Positions 1 through 10,620 of a stretch of 64,000 bases of DNA are shown here, in pieces. The notes under the pieces are model-generated. The model ran no database searches, was not told the origin of the DNA, and saw only the letters and a program-made list of their open reading frames with translations. The DNA comes from Strigamia acuminata (lineage: Eukaryota > Arthropoda > Chilopoda > Geophilomorpha > Linotaeniidae): positions 3,674,259-3,738,258 of the forward strand of contig OX442320.1 in the NCBI GenBank assembly GCA_949358305.1. Reading direction: 5' to 3'. The position numbers and the translations under genes were made by a program. Numbering within the stretch: position 1 is the first letter of the stretch; each line of letters begins with the position of its first letter.

Positions 1-1315
1 TGTTTGGACCTGCAGCCCGCTGTCGAGTCGCACGTTTGCGAGCGGATTTCGAAGGAACACCAGCAGCAGCGCGATAAATTACGGAACGAAGGGCCGCACC
101 AGCAGCGTGCAGCAAACCGAATTCGTCCATCCAGTCACGTCCGAGCAACGGAACTTGGCCGTGGTCAGCAATACACAACGGCAATTCGAGTGTTTTCTCG
201 TCGTACGTAACTGGAACGATGCACACGCCCGTCATCGGCAAAGAATGGCCATCGTACGACGATAATTCAGTGGAAAGTGGCTTGATCTGAAACTGAGAAA
301 AATATTTGTTATGCATCGCGCGACTGATGATCGTCGCTCCAGCTCCAGTGTCAATTTCCATCCACAAAAGCGTTTGAGCGATTCGCAGCTCGAGAACGAG
401 TGGTTTGGTCGGCCTGATGGACACTTCATTCACCGCGATCGGGGTTTTAGGCTTCCTCGTACGAACGGTGTAAAATGTCAGCTTGCGAGGCGCCGACACA
501 GTGGTGTGGTGAGCGGATGTCGAAGATTTCGTGGAGCGACAGACGGGCTTAATGTGGCCCTCAATGCCGCAACCGTGGCACTTCGCAGTGCGAAAACGAC
601 ACTCGTCCTGGCGATGGCCGGTTCTGCCGCAGTGTTTACACTTCTGTTTTTCGTGCTGTGGCTTCGAGTGGTCCGGCTGCTGGTGCTGCTGACCGGAGGT
701 GCCCCTCGAGGAGCGTTTTCCTCCTTTTTGCGAGTTTGCGTGTGGTCGTGTTGAGTTTCCCGACTTGTGTAGCTGGTGCACAGACTGCTGCGCATCGACG
801 AAGCTGGACACGTCGGCTCCGGCGATTTCGGCGGAGGTAGCGGCTTCGAGGGCTATTGCAAAGGTTAAATCCTTTTGCACATATAGCGTCTCTTGAACCT
901 GCCGCATATTCAAACCTATGACAAACTGATTCCGCATTTCGTCATCCTGAGCAGTGTCAAAGTCGCAATACTTGGTGAGTGAGTGAAGAGCGGCTGCAAA
1001 ATCGCTCACAGACTCGCCCTTATTGCGCTTACGGGCTCGGAAACGGACAATTTCCCCTTGCTTAACCGGTCTAGGCTTCTGGTTCTTGATCATCAAGTCC
1101 GAGAGCTGCTTAAATGTTAACTCCGTCGGCTTCTTCGGTCTGGCGAGATCCACGAACTTGGCGAAAGTGGCCATGCCCACACAGGCCAAAAGTGTATTCA
1201 CTTTTTCCTTGTCGTCGACGATTTTATTGCAGGAGAAAACGCATTCGATTTGCATTAAATAGGTCTCCCAGTCGTCGAGTGGGTTATATTTCTCGGGTGC
1301 CGCAACCAAAGGCAT
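1..1315 (-). CDS. Gag-protease polyprotein of a Ty3/Gypsy element (partial)
   Basis: The frame opens at the ATG at 1315 and stays open through about 438 codons to the window edge, so it is C-terminally truncated by the window. The first third is gag-like (start MPLVAAPEKYNPLDDWETYL). Two CCHC zinc knuckles (C-x2-C-x4-H-x4-C) lie around bases 535-645; they bind the packaged RNA. A retropepsin motif DTGA follows at about 341-352, then an LLGRDW motif near 140-160 typical of the protease C-terminal half. Gag and protease share one frame without a shift, as in many arthropod Gypsy elements. No stop or frameshift is visible, so the copy may be young. Reverse transcriptase and integrase should continue to the left. 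Confidence 0.85.
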   Translation of the reverse strand, partial: MPLVAAPEKYNPLDDWETYLMQIECVFSCNKIVDDKEKVNTLLACVGMATFAKFVDLARPKKPTELTFKQLSDLMIKNQKPRPVKQGEIVRFRARKRNKGESVSDFAAALHSLTKYCDFDTAQDDEMRNQFVIGLNMRQVQETLYVQKDLTFAIALEAATSAEIAGADVSSFVDAQQSVHQLHKSGNSTRPHANSQKGGKRSSRGTSGQQHQQPDHSKPQHEKQKCKHCGRTGHRQDECRFRTAKCHGCGIEGHIKPVCRSTKSSTSAHHTTVSAPRKLTFYTVRTRKPKTPIAVNEVSIRPTKPLVLELRIAQTLLWMEIDTGAGATIISRAMHNKYFSQFQIKPLSTELSSYDGHSLPMTGVCIVPVTYDEKTLELPLCIADHGQVPLLGRDWMDEFGLLHAAGAALRSVIYRAAAGVPSKSARKRATRQRAAGPN

Positions 1316-1497
1316 TTTCGAGCGGTAAAGTTGATAAAAAACGAGCAAAAACTTGCGATCAAGAGTTCGGGCCTAACGGTCAACGCGTGGTCAAAGACGC
1401 GTGGTCGGGGGCGAAAAGTTCATCCAATTCGACAAGAAAGCACACAAAAGTTAATAAAAGTTGATGGATTCAATTTGTACTCATCTCTCGTCGCCAA

Positions 1498-1684
1498 TAA
1501 TGTGTTCAGATCGTCGAATAAAATGATGAAAGTGGATGCAAATGTTCATGTGTTCAAAAAGCAGCCATCTTGTAGTTGAAAATTACATAAGTGGTTTAAT
1601 AATTCAAAATAGTACAGGGGGCGCTCGCGTAAGCGGGCGCGTCATGAAATAACGTAAAATACAAAATGGAGTCAGGACACTCCA
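1498..1684 (-). repeat. 5' LTR of the Gypsy element
   Basis: It begins TGGAGTGT with an immediate short inverted repeat (GGAGT...ACTCC), has a TGACGC/AGCGCCCCCTGTA core about 60 nt in, and ends at TGAACACATTA just before the primer site. The same start, hairpin and core recur in the solo LTRs at 32841-33067, 39359-39541 and 56684-56840, which show more clearly that AATAAA follows the core. Confidence 0.75.
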
Positions 1685-2455
1685 GGATTTACATCCAACG
1701 TTAACACTCTCCATGCATTTGACATAGTCGGCATATTTCCTATTAAGGTAGATTTTTTCTTAATAGTGAGTTTGGGGTTGCCAATTGTTCCTTATAATTA
1801 TGAGTTACAAGCTCATAATTATAATTTTAATTCCTTCTTGAAATAGGCACTTGCGGTGCAATAAATATATTTTATTTATTATACTTATAAATACCATGTA
1901 ATGGTAGAACAAATCCCTATGCAAAAGAAAATGAAAATCTGTAGTTTTACTAATTTGACAGTTTTCAGACATGAAATTGTCTTCCAGTTTATTTATTTGC
2001 TTACCTGGAATGATTTTAGTTGTTTCTGTCCTTCGATGGCAGAAAGAAATTGTGATTGAGGCTGAATGTTAAAACAGGTCAGGCAGCCATTTTGAATTGC
2101 CATTAGCACCATCAGCGCCATTTGCAATAGTGGGAAGAGCTTCAAATAGTGTTAAGCGATCTGATTGGCTCCCTTATTTTACAAAATAGTGTAAAAGATG
2201 AGGAGTTACGTTATGTTATAAGTCCATTTTTAGAAATTATGAGCTTATAACTCATAATTATAAAGAACAATTGGCAACCGCAAACTCACTAATAAGTGAA
2301 TGGCAGTCAGTGTATTTCATCTTACTTGCAATTTTCTGTATCGAAAAATGTTTCCAAATGTCCTGCATGGGCATCTTTTTCAGCCGCCAATTGACAAGCG
2401 TGCATCTCACGACTAAACTCAATTTGTTTCGGGCAACTTTTTTCTCTCTTTATAG
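1685..2455 (-). pseudogene. Secreted-protein paralogue (DUF1397-like), two 3' exons, last one cut by a Gypsy LTR
   Basis: Two minus-strand exons match the last two exons of the intact gene at 11733-13889. Exon C' is 2455-2326, preceded by a pyrimidine-rich acceptor ending CCCAG and followed by donor GTAAGATG. It is 130 nt, exactly the length of exon C of the intact gene. Exon D' starts at 1739 after TTAATAG and encodes KYADYVKCMES, matching KYNDYIQC in the relative. D' is broken at 1684/1685 by the Gypsy LTR; reading would continue about 24 codons into the LTR before a stop. Between the exons the intron carries a 528-bp MITE. Sequence upstream of about 2510 no longer matches the intact gene, so the 5' exons are lost or distant. 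It may still be transcribed with an altered tail, but dead is more likely. Confidence 0.65.
1764..2291. mobile_element. 528-bp MITE with ~55-nt terminal inverted repeats
   Basis: The left end TAGTGAGTTTGGGGTTGCCA and the reverse complement of the right end agree over about 55 nt with few differences. The flanks carry TAA-like sequence, so the target duplication is probably TA or TAA but is ambiguous. The matching intron at 11871-11900 lacks this insertion, which fixes both boundaries to within a few bases. No transposase frame is present, so it is non-autonomous. It lies inside the short intron of the paralogue described at 1685-2455. Confidence 0.7.
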
Positions 2456-3298
2456 CTGGGAAAAATAAATTGACGCTCACTGAGTCTAAAGTAAAATTGT
2501 GGCCGTTTTCACCCCGGACAACCTGGGGTGATATGTGCCTAGGAAAGATTTCTCCCCTTGGTCACATGATCTGACTTGGCGTGTGCCAAGCGAAATTAAT
2601 TAGGAGACAAAACTAATTTCATCTTCTAAGTGGTGAAATAATTCGAGATGACCACAATACGTTTGTCTAGGGGTTGGGGAATCCTGTCACCCGTTGCAGG
2701 GGTGCCAGTTAGGCACACCGCACCGGCAACTGACCCGTCACACACAGGGTGTGAGCCAATGGATGACGTGGTCGGTTCAGCATAACATTCATGTCGTAGT
2801 ACTTACTCACCTAAGACTCATGCAGCCACGGTGTGTGGCAGTAAAGCAGGTCACCCTGGGTGGCCAAGCGGTCACAATGCTTAGTTGGCAAGCAATGCAT
2901 GACACATGATTGCTGTCATCCAACAGTACAACAAATCAATAGGAAATAACGCACGTGTCTATGCTATTCTTAATTCATGGCTCTGTCCTAAGACCAATGA
3001 CATGCACCACCGTACTCACGTAACCTAATTAACAATACAAAAATGTGTTGTGATATAAATATGTGATTGTTAAATTGTAGTAACATTAAGCTTATTATGA
3101 ATTATTCAGTCAGTTAAGACATTAAAACAATTATTTATTATTTTGTTTTGTATCTGGTACGCCAATCCAATACAACTTTTAAGCATATCCGTGCTATTAA
3201 ATATAGCCATTATTATACATCCTGAAACAGAGTAATGAAATTAGGTGATAAATAAAAGATAAATTTCTGTACTATATTGGTCGTGAAAGCTTTTGGCA
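2456..3298. other. Intergenic; carries a dispersed repeat (about 2820-2985)
   Basis: No gene is evident. Bases 2513-2530 form a short inverted repeat (CCCCGG...CCTGGGG). The stretch at about 2820-2985 is related to 56596-56915, where a solo LTR has landed in the copy; here the site is empty. The remainder (3000-3298) is AT-rich sequence that may contain the promoter of the giant-protein gene starting at 3299, but I see no convincing TATA box. Confidence 0.45.
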
Positions 3299-3428
3299 AT
3301 GTTGTTACATTCATTGCAATATCAGATTTCAACAACAAAATATATTGCCATTATAGCTATCATCATTTTCTACATTAACGTTTATGACAGCAGTCAGATT
3401 ACTGCAACAGATGAAAACACAATCCAAG
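3299..3428 (+). CDS. Candidate first exon (signal/membrane anchor) of the giant repeat protein
   Basis: The ATG at 3299 opens a 56-codon frame, with Lys followed by a strongly hydrophobic run (YIAIIAIIIFYINVY, residues about 16-30). That is what a signal peptide or signal anchor looks like. Within it, CAAG|GTCAGA at 3428/3429 is a usable but weak donor in phase 1. The large exon begins after ATTAG at 4415 with exactly the two bases needed to restore frame. The joined reading enters the large exon at CQLVNLS, the cysteine motif that recurs later in the protein, which independently supports the junction. If unspliced, it would be a stand-alone 56-residue membrane peptide. The donor is the weakest part of the model. 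Confidence 0.5.
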
Positions 3429-3887
3429 GTCAGATAAATGATAAAATAGCAAAATTGTATAACATGTAGTCCCAGAAATTCTGCAATAGTTATCCTACTG
3501 TTGACAATGTCCATTCAAGGAAAAGCAAAATCTTTAGATTTTTGATTTCAAAGCCAACTCCATTTATTAAAAAGAAATTTTTATTAGCAAATAGCTAGAA
3601 ATTTTGAATTTAATTTAAGCATTTGCACTTGTCATGAAGGTTTTATCAGCCAATTAGCAGAATGAGCATTTTTGATAGAAAAACAAATTAGCATTTATCC
3701 GTTCATATGTATTTAGGAATTTATGATTCAATTCAATTTTAAAACAAAAATGACATCATTTCTTGTCCTACAACATGAACAAACCTAAAATACACTTAAA
3801 ATGCACTAACTAAAATTGTTAAAACACAAGTATTTTTATTTTTGCTTGCAGTTATAGGAATGGTAAAAACACTAAATCTGAAACTTT

Positions 3888-4239
3888 GAATGCACCTACA
3901 AATGAGGGGTTTTTGAAGTGGTTTATATTGTTTGGGTTATTGCATGACCTTAAATTTTCTAAAAATCCAACTGTTGCACATGCACAAGTAGAACCATTTG
4001 ATAAATTCATGTTTGTAATTTCAAATGACCGGCCGCATTCTAAGCATGGCGAGACATTTAAACATGTCATTGTTACGTGCTAAATGTTAAATTGTTACAA
4101 GTATTTGAAAAACAAGGTGCTTTAATCACTATGTGCAATTCGAGATGGTTGAAAATAAACTTGGAAATCAAGGATTTCGGTCACCCGAAATCAAGAAAAT
4201 CAGCAAAATCAAAGAAATCCATTTAACAAAATACGCACC
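3888..4239. mobile_element. Degenerate copy of the GGTGCGTT MITE family in the intron
   Basis: The right end (CGCACC followed by TA at 4240) and a long internal stretch around 3950-4010 match the better-preserved copy at 48438-48907. The left end has decayed (a GAATGCACCTA remnant near 3885). A neighbouring stretch at 3735-3860 matches 54880-54990 instead, so two related insertions may abut here. All of this lies in the predicted intron between 3428 and 4415. Confidence 0.45.
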
Positions 4240-4414
4240 TAATAAAAATCGGACACCATTTTATAGGATAGAGTCAGAAAAACTACAGTAAAGCAGATTT
4301 AAAATGAGGCGTTAAAAATTATGCATACCGTAATCGAAAGACTTTTTAATGTGGCTAGTATTTTTTTAATAACAAATTGATGGAATAATTACAATATTTT
4401 ATTCTAATAATTAG

Positions 4415-7400
4415 ATTGTCAACTTGTCAATTTGTCAATAATTGACACACTACCAACTGCATATACAACTGAAATACACCCATCTACCATTATTGAAATA
4501 CCTCTAACTACAATTTTCACAAGACAAACAACTATTGCTACAATTGCTCCAATTACAACTTTAACCACTGCAACTAAAATGCCTTCAACTAAAATTACGA
4601 AAACACCTGCAACTACAAATGCAATTAAAACTCGATCAACTAAAGAATATTGCCAACTTGTCAACTTGTCAATGATTGACTTTGAAACATCAACTGCTAA
4701 AACACCAGCAACTACTACTAAAACTCCATCAACTACTACTAAAATTCCAGCAACTACAACTACTAAAACACCAGCAACTACACCAACTGAAACACCATCA
4801 ACTACAACTACTTATAAACCATCAACTACAACTACAAAAACACCAGCAACTACACCAACTGAAACTCCATCAACTGCTACTACTAAAACTCTATCAACTA
4901 GAGAATATTGCCAACTTGTCAACTTGTCAATGATTGACTTTGAAACATCAACTGCTAAAACTCCATCAACTACTACTAAAACTCCATCAACTACTAGTAA
5001 AATTCCAGCAACTACAACTACTAAAACACCAGCAACTACACCAACTGAAACACCATCAACTGCAACTACTAAAACTCCATCAACTGCTACTACTAAAACT
5101 CCATCAACTAGAGAATATTGCCAACTTGTCAACTTGCCAATGATTGACTTTGAAACATCAACTGCTAAAACTCCATCAACTACTACTAAAACTCCATCAA
5201 CTACTACTAAAACTCCATCAACTACTACTAAAATTCCAGCAACTACAACTACTAAAACACCAGCAACTACACCAACTGAAACACCATCAACTGCAACTAC
5301 TAAAACTCCATCAACTGCTACTACTAAAACTCCATCAACTAGAGAATATTGCCAACTTGTCAACTTGTCAATGATTGACTTTGAAACATCAACTGCTAAA
5401 ACTCCATCAACTACTACTAAAACTCCATCAACTACTACTAAAATTCCAGCAACTACAACTACTAAAACACCAGCAACTACACCAACTGAAACACCATCAA
5501 CTGCAACCACTAAAACTCCATCAACTGCTACTACTAAAACTCCATCAACTAGAGAAAATTGCCAACTTGTCAACTTGTCAATGATTGACTTTGAAACATC
5601 AACTGCTAAAACTCCATCAACTACTACTAAAACTCCATCAACTACAACTACTAAAACACCATCAACTACAACTACTAAAACACCAGCAACTACACCAACT
5701 GAAACACCAGCAACTGCACCAACTGAACCACCATCAACTACACCTACTAAAACTTCATCAACTACTACAACTAAAACTCCGTCAATTGCAACTACTAAAA
5801 CACCATCAACTACACCTTCAATTCCTATAATTCTTTCCCTTTTTCCATTTCATTTAGTATTTCCATTTGGAGGACTTTTGACATTTGATCCATTGAATCT
5901 GTCAACTACAACATTTGAAACACCATCAATTACACCAACTGAAACAGGATCAACAACAACAACTACTAAAACAGCATCAACTACACCAACTGAAACACCA
6001 TCAACAACAACTACTAGAACCCCATCAACTACAACTACTAAAACACTATCAATTACATCAACTGAAACACTATCAATTACATCGACTGAAACACCAGCAA
6101 CTGCACCAACTGAAACACCATCAACTGCAACTACTAAAACATTATCAACTACAACTACTAAAACATCATTAACTACAACTACTTATAAACCATCAACTAC
6201 AACTACAAAAACACCAGCAACTACACCAACTGAAACTCCATCAACTGCTACTACTAAAACTCTATCAACTACAGAATATTGCCAACTTGTCAACTTGTCA
6301 ATGATTGACTTTGAAACATCAACTGCTAAAACTCCATCAACTACTACTAAAACTCCATCAACTACTAGTAAAATTCCAGCAACTACAACTACTAAAACAC
6401 CAGCAACTACACCAACTGAAACACCATCAACTGCAACTACTAAAACTCCATCAACTGCTACTACTAAAACTCCATCAACTAGAGAATATTGCCAACTTGT
6501 CAACTTGCCAATGATTGACTTTGAAACATCAACTGCTAAAACTCCATCAACTACTACTAAAACTCCATCAACTACTAGTAAAATTCCAGCAACTACAACT
6601 ACTAAAACACCAGCAACTACACCAACTGAAACACCATCAACTGCAACTACTAAAACTCCATCAACTGCTACTACTAAAACTCCATCAACTAGAGAATATT
6701 GCCAACTTGTCAACTTGTCAATGATTGACTTTGAAACATCAACTGCTAAAACTCCATCAACTACTACTAAAACTCCATCAACTACTACTAAAACTCCATC
6801 AACTACTACTAAAACTCCATCAACTACTACTAAAACTCCATCAACTACTACTAAAATTCCAGCAACTACAACTACTAAAACACCAGCAACTACACCAACT
6901 GAAACACCATCAACTGCAACTACTAAAACTCCATCAACTGCTACTACTAAAACTCCATCAACTAGAGAATATTGCCAACTTGTCAACTTGTCAATGATTG
7001 ACTTTGAAACATCAACTGCTAAAACTCCATCAACTACTACTAAAACTCCATCAACTACTACTAAAATTCCAGCAACTACAACTACTAAAACACCAGCAAC
7101 TACACCAACTGAAACACCATCAACTGCAACCACTAAAACTCCATCAACTGCTACTACTAAAACTCCATCAACTAGAGAATATTGCCAACTTATCAACTTG
7201 TCAATGATTGACTTTGAAACATCAACTGCTAAAACACCAGCAATTACTACTAAAACTCCATCAACTACTACTAAAACTCCATCAACTACACCTATTAAAA
7301 CACCATCAACTACACTAACTGTAACACAATCGACAAAAACTACTGAAACATCATCAACTACAACTACTAAAACATTATTAACTACAACTACTAAAACATC

Positions 7401-10026
7401 ATTAACTACAACTACTAAAACTCCATCAACTAGAGAATATTGCCAACTTGTCACCTTGTCAATGATTGACTTTGAGACATCAACTGCTAAAACACCAGCA
7501 ACTACGACTACTTATAAACCATCAAATACAACTACTACAACACCAGCAACAACACCTACTGAATCACCATTAACTAAACCTACTGAAACACGATCAACTA
7601 CACCTCCAATTAGTGTTCAAACTACACCTCCAATTTCTACAATTCCTCTCCACTTTCCATTTTATCTAGTATTTCCATTTGGGGGAGTTTTGACATTTGA
7701 CCCTGTGAATCCAGTGAGTCCAGTGAATCCATTTAATTTCTTTAATTCATGTAATCTATTTAAAATACTTAATCTATTTAATCCATTTAATCCATTTAAT
7801 CCATTTAATCTATTTAAACTATTTAATCTGTTTAAACTATTTAATCTATTTAAACTATTTCATCTATTTCATCTATTTAAACTATTTCATCTATTTAATC
7901 TATTTAATCTATTTAAACTATTTAATCTATTTAAACTATTTAATCTATCTAAACTATTTAATCTATTTAACCTATTTAAACTATTTACTCCATTTAATCT
8001 ATTTAATCTACTTAATCCATTTACTCTATTTAAATTATTTAATCCATTTAATCTATTTCAACTATTTAAAGAATTTAATCCATTTAATCTATTTAATCCT
8101 TTTAATATATTTAATCTATTTAATCAATTTAATCAATTTAATCCATTTAATCTGTTTATTATATTTACTCAATTTAGTCATTTTTGTATTTCCCCTTTAA
8201 CACATTTTACATCTACTGAAACACCATCAACAACATCTACTAAAACACCTTCTACTACTCCTACTGAAATGCCATCAACTACACCTGTTCAAACAACATC
8301 TCCAATTCCTACAATTCCATTTTATTTACTATTTCAATTTAGGGAAGTTTTGACATTTGATCCAGTGAATCCAGTGAATCCAGTTAGTCCAGTGAATCCA
8401 GTTAGTCCAGTAAATCCATTTAATCTTTTTAAACTATGTAGTCTATTTAAAAAATTTAATATATATAATCTATTTAATCCATTTAATCTTTTTAATCTAT
8501 TTAATCCATTTAATCCATTTAATGCATTTAATCTATTTAAACTATTTAATCTATTTAAAGTATTTAATCTATTTAATCCATTTAATTTATTTAATCCATT
8601 TAATCTGTTTAAAATATTTAATCTATTTAAACTATTTAATCAATTTAATCCATTTAATCTCTTTAATCCATTTAATATATTTAATCTATTTTCTCAATTT
8701 AATCTATTTACTCAATTTGATCAACTTTGCATTTCCCCTTCAACACTTTTCACAACTACTGAAACACCATCAACTACACCAACTGAAAATCCATCATCTA
8801 CAACTACTAAAACACCATCAACTACACCTCCAATTACTGTCCAAACTACATCTCTAATTCCTCCAATTCCTCCCCACTTTCCATTTTATTTAGTATTTCC
8901 ATTTGGAGGAGTTTTGACATTTGAGCCGGTGAATCCATTTCCTCCAATTCCTCTAATTCCTCCAATTCCTCCAATTCCTCCAATCTCTCCAATTCCTCCA
9001 ATTCCTCCAATTCTTCCCCACTTTCCATTTTATTTACTATTTCCATTTGGAGCAGTTTTGACATTTGAGCCGGTGAATCCATTTCCTCAAATTCTTCCAA
9101 TTTCTCCAATTGCTATTATTCCTACACCTTTTCCATTTGTTACAGTGTTTACATTTTATCCAATTGGTTCTAAAACACCTCCAATTGTTACTGAAACACC
9201 TTCAATTGTTACTGAAACACCTCCAATTGTTACTGAAACACCTCCAATTGTTACTATAACACCTCCAATTGTTACTGAAACACCTCCAATTGTTACTGAA
9301 ACACTTCCAATTGTTACTGAAACACCTCCAATTGTTACTGAAACACCTCCAATTGTTGCTGAAACACCTCCAATTGTTACTGAAACACCTCCAATTGTTA
9401 CTGAAACCCCTCCAATTGTTACTGAAACACCTCCAATTGTTACTGAAACATCTCCAATTGTTACTGAAACACCTCCAATTGTTACTAAAACACCTCCAAT
9501 TGTTACTAAAACACCTCCAATTGTTACTGAAACACCTCCAATTGTTACTGAAACACCTCAAATTGTTACTGAAACACCTCCGATTATTGAAACACCTCGA
9601 ATTGTTATTGAAACACCTCCAATTGTTACTGAAACACCTCAAATTGTTACTGAAACACCTCCAATTATTGAAACACCTCGAATTGTTATTGAAACACCTC
9701 CAATTGTTACTGAAACACCTCCAATTGTTACTGAAACACCTTCAATTGCTATCCAAATTCCATCTCCTCCTATTATTATTCAAACTCCATCTACTCCAAT
9801 TTCTATAATTCCTGCCCTTTTCCCATTTGATTTAGTTTTTCCATTTGGTAAAGTTTTTACATTTTATATAGTTAATCCTGTTAATCCTTTTAATCCAGGA
9901 AATCCATTTCATATTTCCCCTTCTATTGCATCAAATTCTCGAATTTCTAGAATTCCTTCATTTTCTAAAAGGGTCGGCAAAACAATAAGCAGTCGCATGA
10001 GGCACATAAATGCGGTAAAGTTTTAG
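4415..10026 (+). CDS. Giant Thr/Pro-rich modular repeat protein, large exon (about 1,870 codons)
   Basis: One uninterrupted frame runs from an acceptor-like ATTAG (4413-4414) to a stop at 10024-10026. There is no ATG near its start and an in-frame TAA at 4408, so it is read here as a 3' exon. Blocks in order: mucin-like KTPSTTT/ETPSTATT repeats (about 4450-7560) punctuated by 11 copies of EYCQLVNLSMIDFETSTAK, one Cys per unit; two phenylalanine-rich NLFNLFKLF arrays (7730-8200, 8400-8740); a PPIPPIP patch (8940-9010); about 27 TETPPIV heptads (9170-9760). Seven copies of a hydrophobic linker resembling FPFYLVFPFGGVLTFDPVNP separate the blocks. Repeat-length differences are multiples of three and Thr codons vary synonymously, supporting real coding. 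It is likely secreted and O-glycosylated (mucin, silk, cement or cuticle type); no known family is recognised. No AATAAA lies close downstream, so the 3' end is uncertain. Confidence 0.7.
4645..7500 (+). repeat. Higher-order coding minisatellite, 210-nt unit built of 21-nt subunits
   Basis: Successive units measured between EYCQLVNLSMID motifs are 210, 231, 210, then 210, 210, 273 and 210 nt. The longer ones differ by whole 21-nt KTPSTTT subunits. The blocks 4900-5590 and 6270-7200 are near-identical, so a segment of several units was duplicated around the FPFHLVFPFGG linker at 5840-5905. All steps are multiples of three. Confidence 0.85.
7730..8740 (+). repeat. Two arrays of ~18-nt Phe/Asn/Leu-coding repeats
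   Basis: The unit TTTAATCTATTTAAACTA encodes FNLFKL. The two arrays (about 7730-8200 and 8400-8740) are separated by a Thr/Pro spacer and a FPF-type linker. The +1 frame is also partly open, but the F-N-L-F frame is the one continuous with the flanking blocks. Confidence 0.75.
9170..9760 (+). repeat. 21-nt coding repeat, TETPPIV heptads
   Basis: About 27 tandem copies of a unit resembling ACTGAAACACCTCCAATTGTT. There are scattered substitutions (Ser, Gln or Arg for Pro; Lys for Glu) and two places where a unit is shortened in frame to ETPRIVI. Confidence 0.8.
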
Positions 10027-10371
10027 AGACGGCAAGAAGCAGAAAAAAACCTGTTTTTCTCTTTTTTCCGCTCCAAAGGTTTTGGCGCTAAAAAAAAAAG
10101 GGTTTTTCCTTTTGGCATCCCAAAAAAGTTTGGCGTCCCAAAAAAAAATGGGAAGCAGTCTTGAGGACGGAGGGATGACTAAAAGACCTTTTTTCCCGTG
10201 TGTTTGCAGGAAAATGTTTTGACCGACACTGGCTAACATCCAAAACGTTTCCGATTACAATTGTCACATAACCTTTTTCGATTATAATTATTAACAAAAC
10301 ACTGTCAATAGTCAGCATTGCAGATACCACTACCTTTGCATAAGTTTCCTAGGGTAAAAATGGTCATAGGT
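10027..10371. other. Intergenic, homopurine-rich patches
   Basis: Short A-runs and GGCGTCCC/GGCATCCC near-repeats (10080-10150) follow the stop of the giant protein. No gene, polyA signal or transposon end is recognised. Confidence 0.3.
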
Positions 10372-10620
10372 CATGATTGTGCCTGATTTTGTGAGATTGT
10401 GCTTGATTTTGTGAGATTGTGCTTGATTTTGTGAGATTGTGCTTGATTTTGTGAGATTGTGCTTGATTTTGTGAGATTGTGCTTGATTTAGTGAGATTGT
10501 GCTTGAATTTGTGAGATTGTGCTTGATTTTGTGAGATTGTGTTTGATTTTGTGAGATTGTGCTTGATTTTGTGAGATTGTGCTTGATTTTGGGAGATTGT
10601 GCTTGATTTTGTGAGATTTT
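10372..10620. repeat. 20-bp minisatellite
   Basis: About 12 tandem copies of TGATTTTGTGAGATTGTGCT with a few substitutions, ending in a degenerate copy near 10620. Confidence 0.9.

Larger units (their letters stand above)
1..1684 (-). mobile_element. Ty3/Gypsy-type LTR retrotransposon, 5' part, running off the left edge
   Basis: Read on the minus strand, this stretch has the order expected of the 5' end of an LTR retrotransposon. An LTR of about 185 bp starts with TGGAGTGT at 1684 and ends near 1498. It is followed at 1488-1497 by TGGCGACGAG, a common arthropod Gypsy primer-site start. A leader of about 170 nt comes next, then a gag-protease frame opening at 1315 and still open at base 1. 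Reverse transcriptase, integrase and the second LTR would lie outside the window. The element sits inside the last exon of a secreted-protein paralogue (1685-2455). The target duplication cannot be checked because the other end is missing. Confidence 0.85.

Noticed and set aside
4432-4434. TTG as translation start of the giant protein
   Set aside because: This is a eukaryotic sequence; the frame has an upstream acceptor and a phase-matched exon, so a non-ATG start is unnecessary.
4812-7454. Long minus-strand open frames (253 and 423 codons) opposite the giant protein
   Set aside because: They are complements of in-frame repeats whose length is a multiple of three (VVVDGVLVV patterns). Each covers only part of the array and ends at block changes, whereas the plus frame runs through all blocks.
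9202-9642. Minus-strand frame reading repeated CFSNNWR
   Set aside because: Antisense of the TETPPIV heptads; it stops at both ends of the array and has no signal or start context of its own.
10372-10620. CRISPR-like regular repeats (also 30605-31000, 40620-40860 and 58120-58490)
   Set aside because: These are head-to-tail minisatellites without unique spacers, in a eukaryotic genome.
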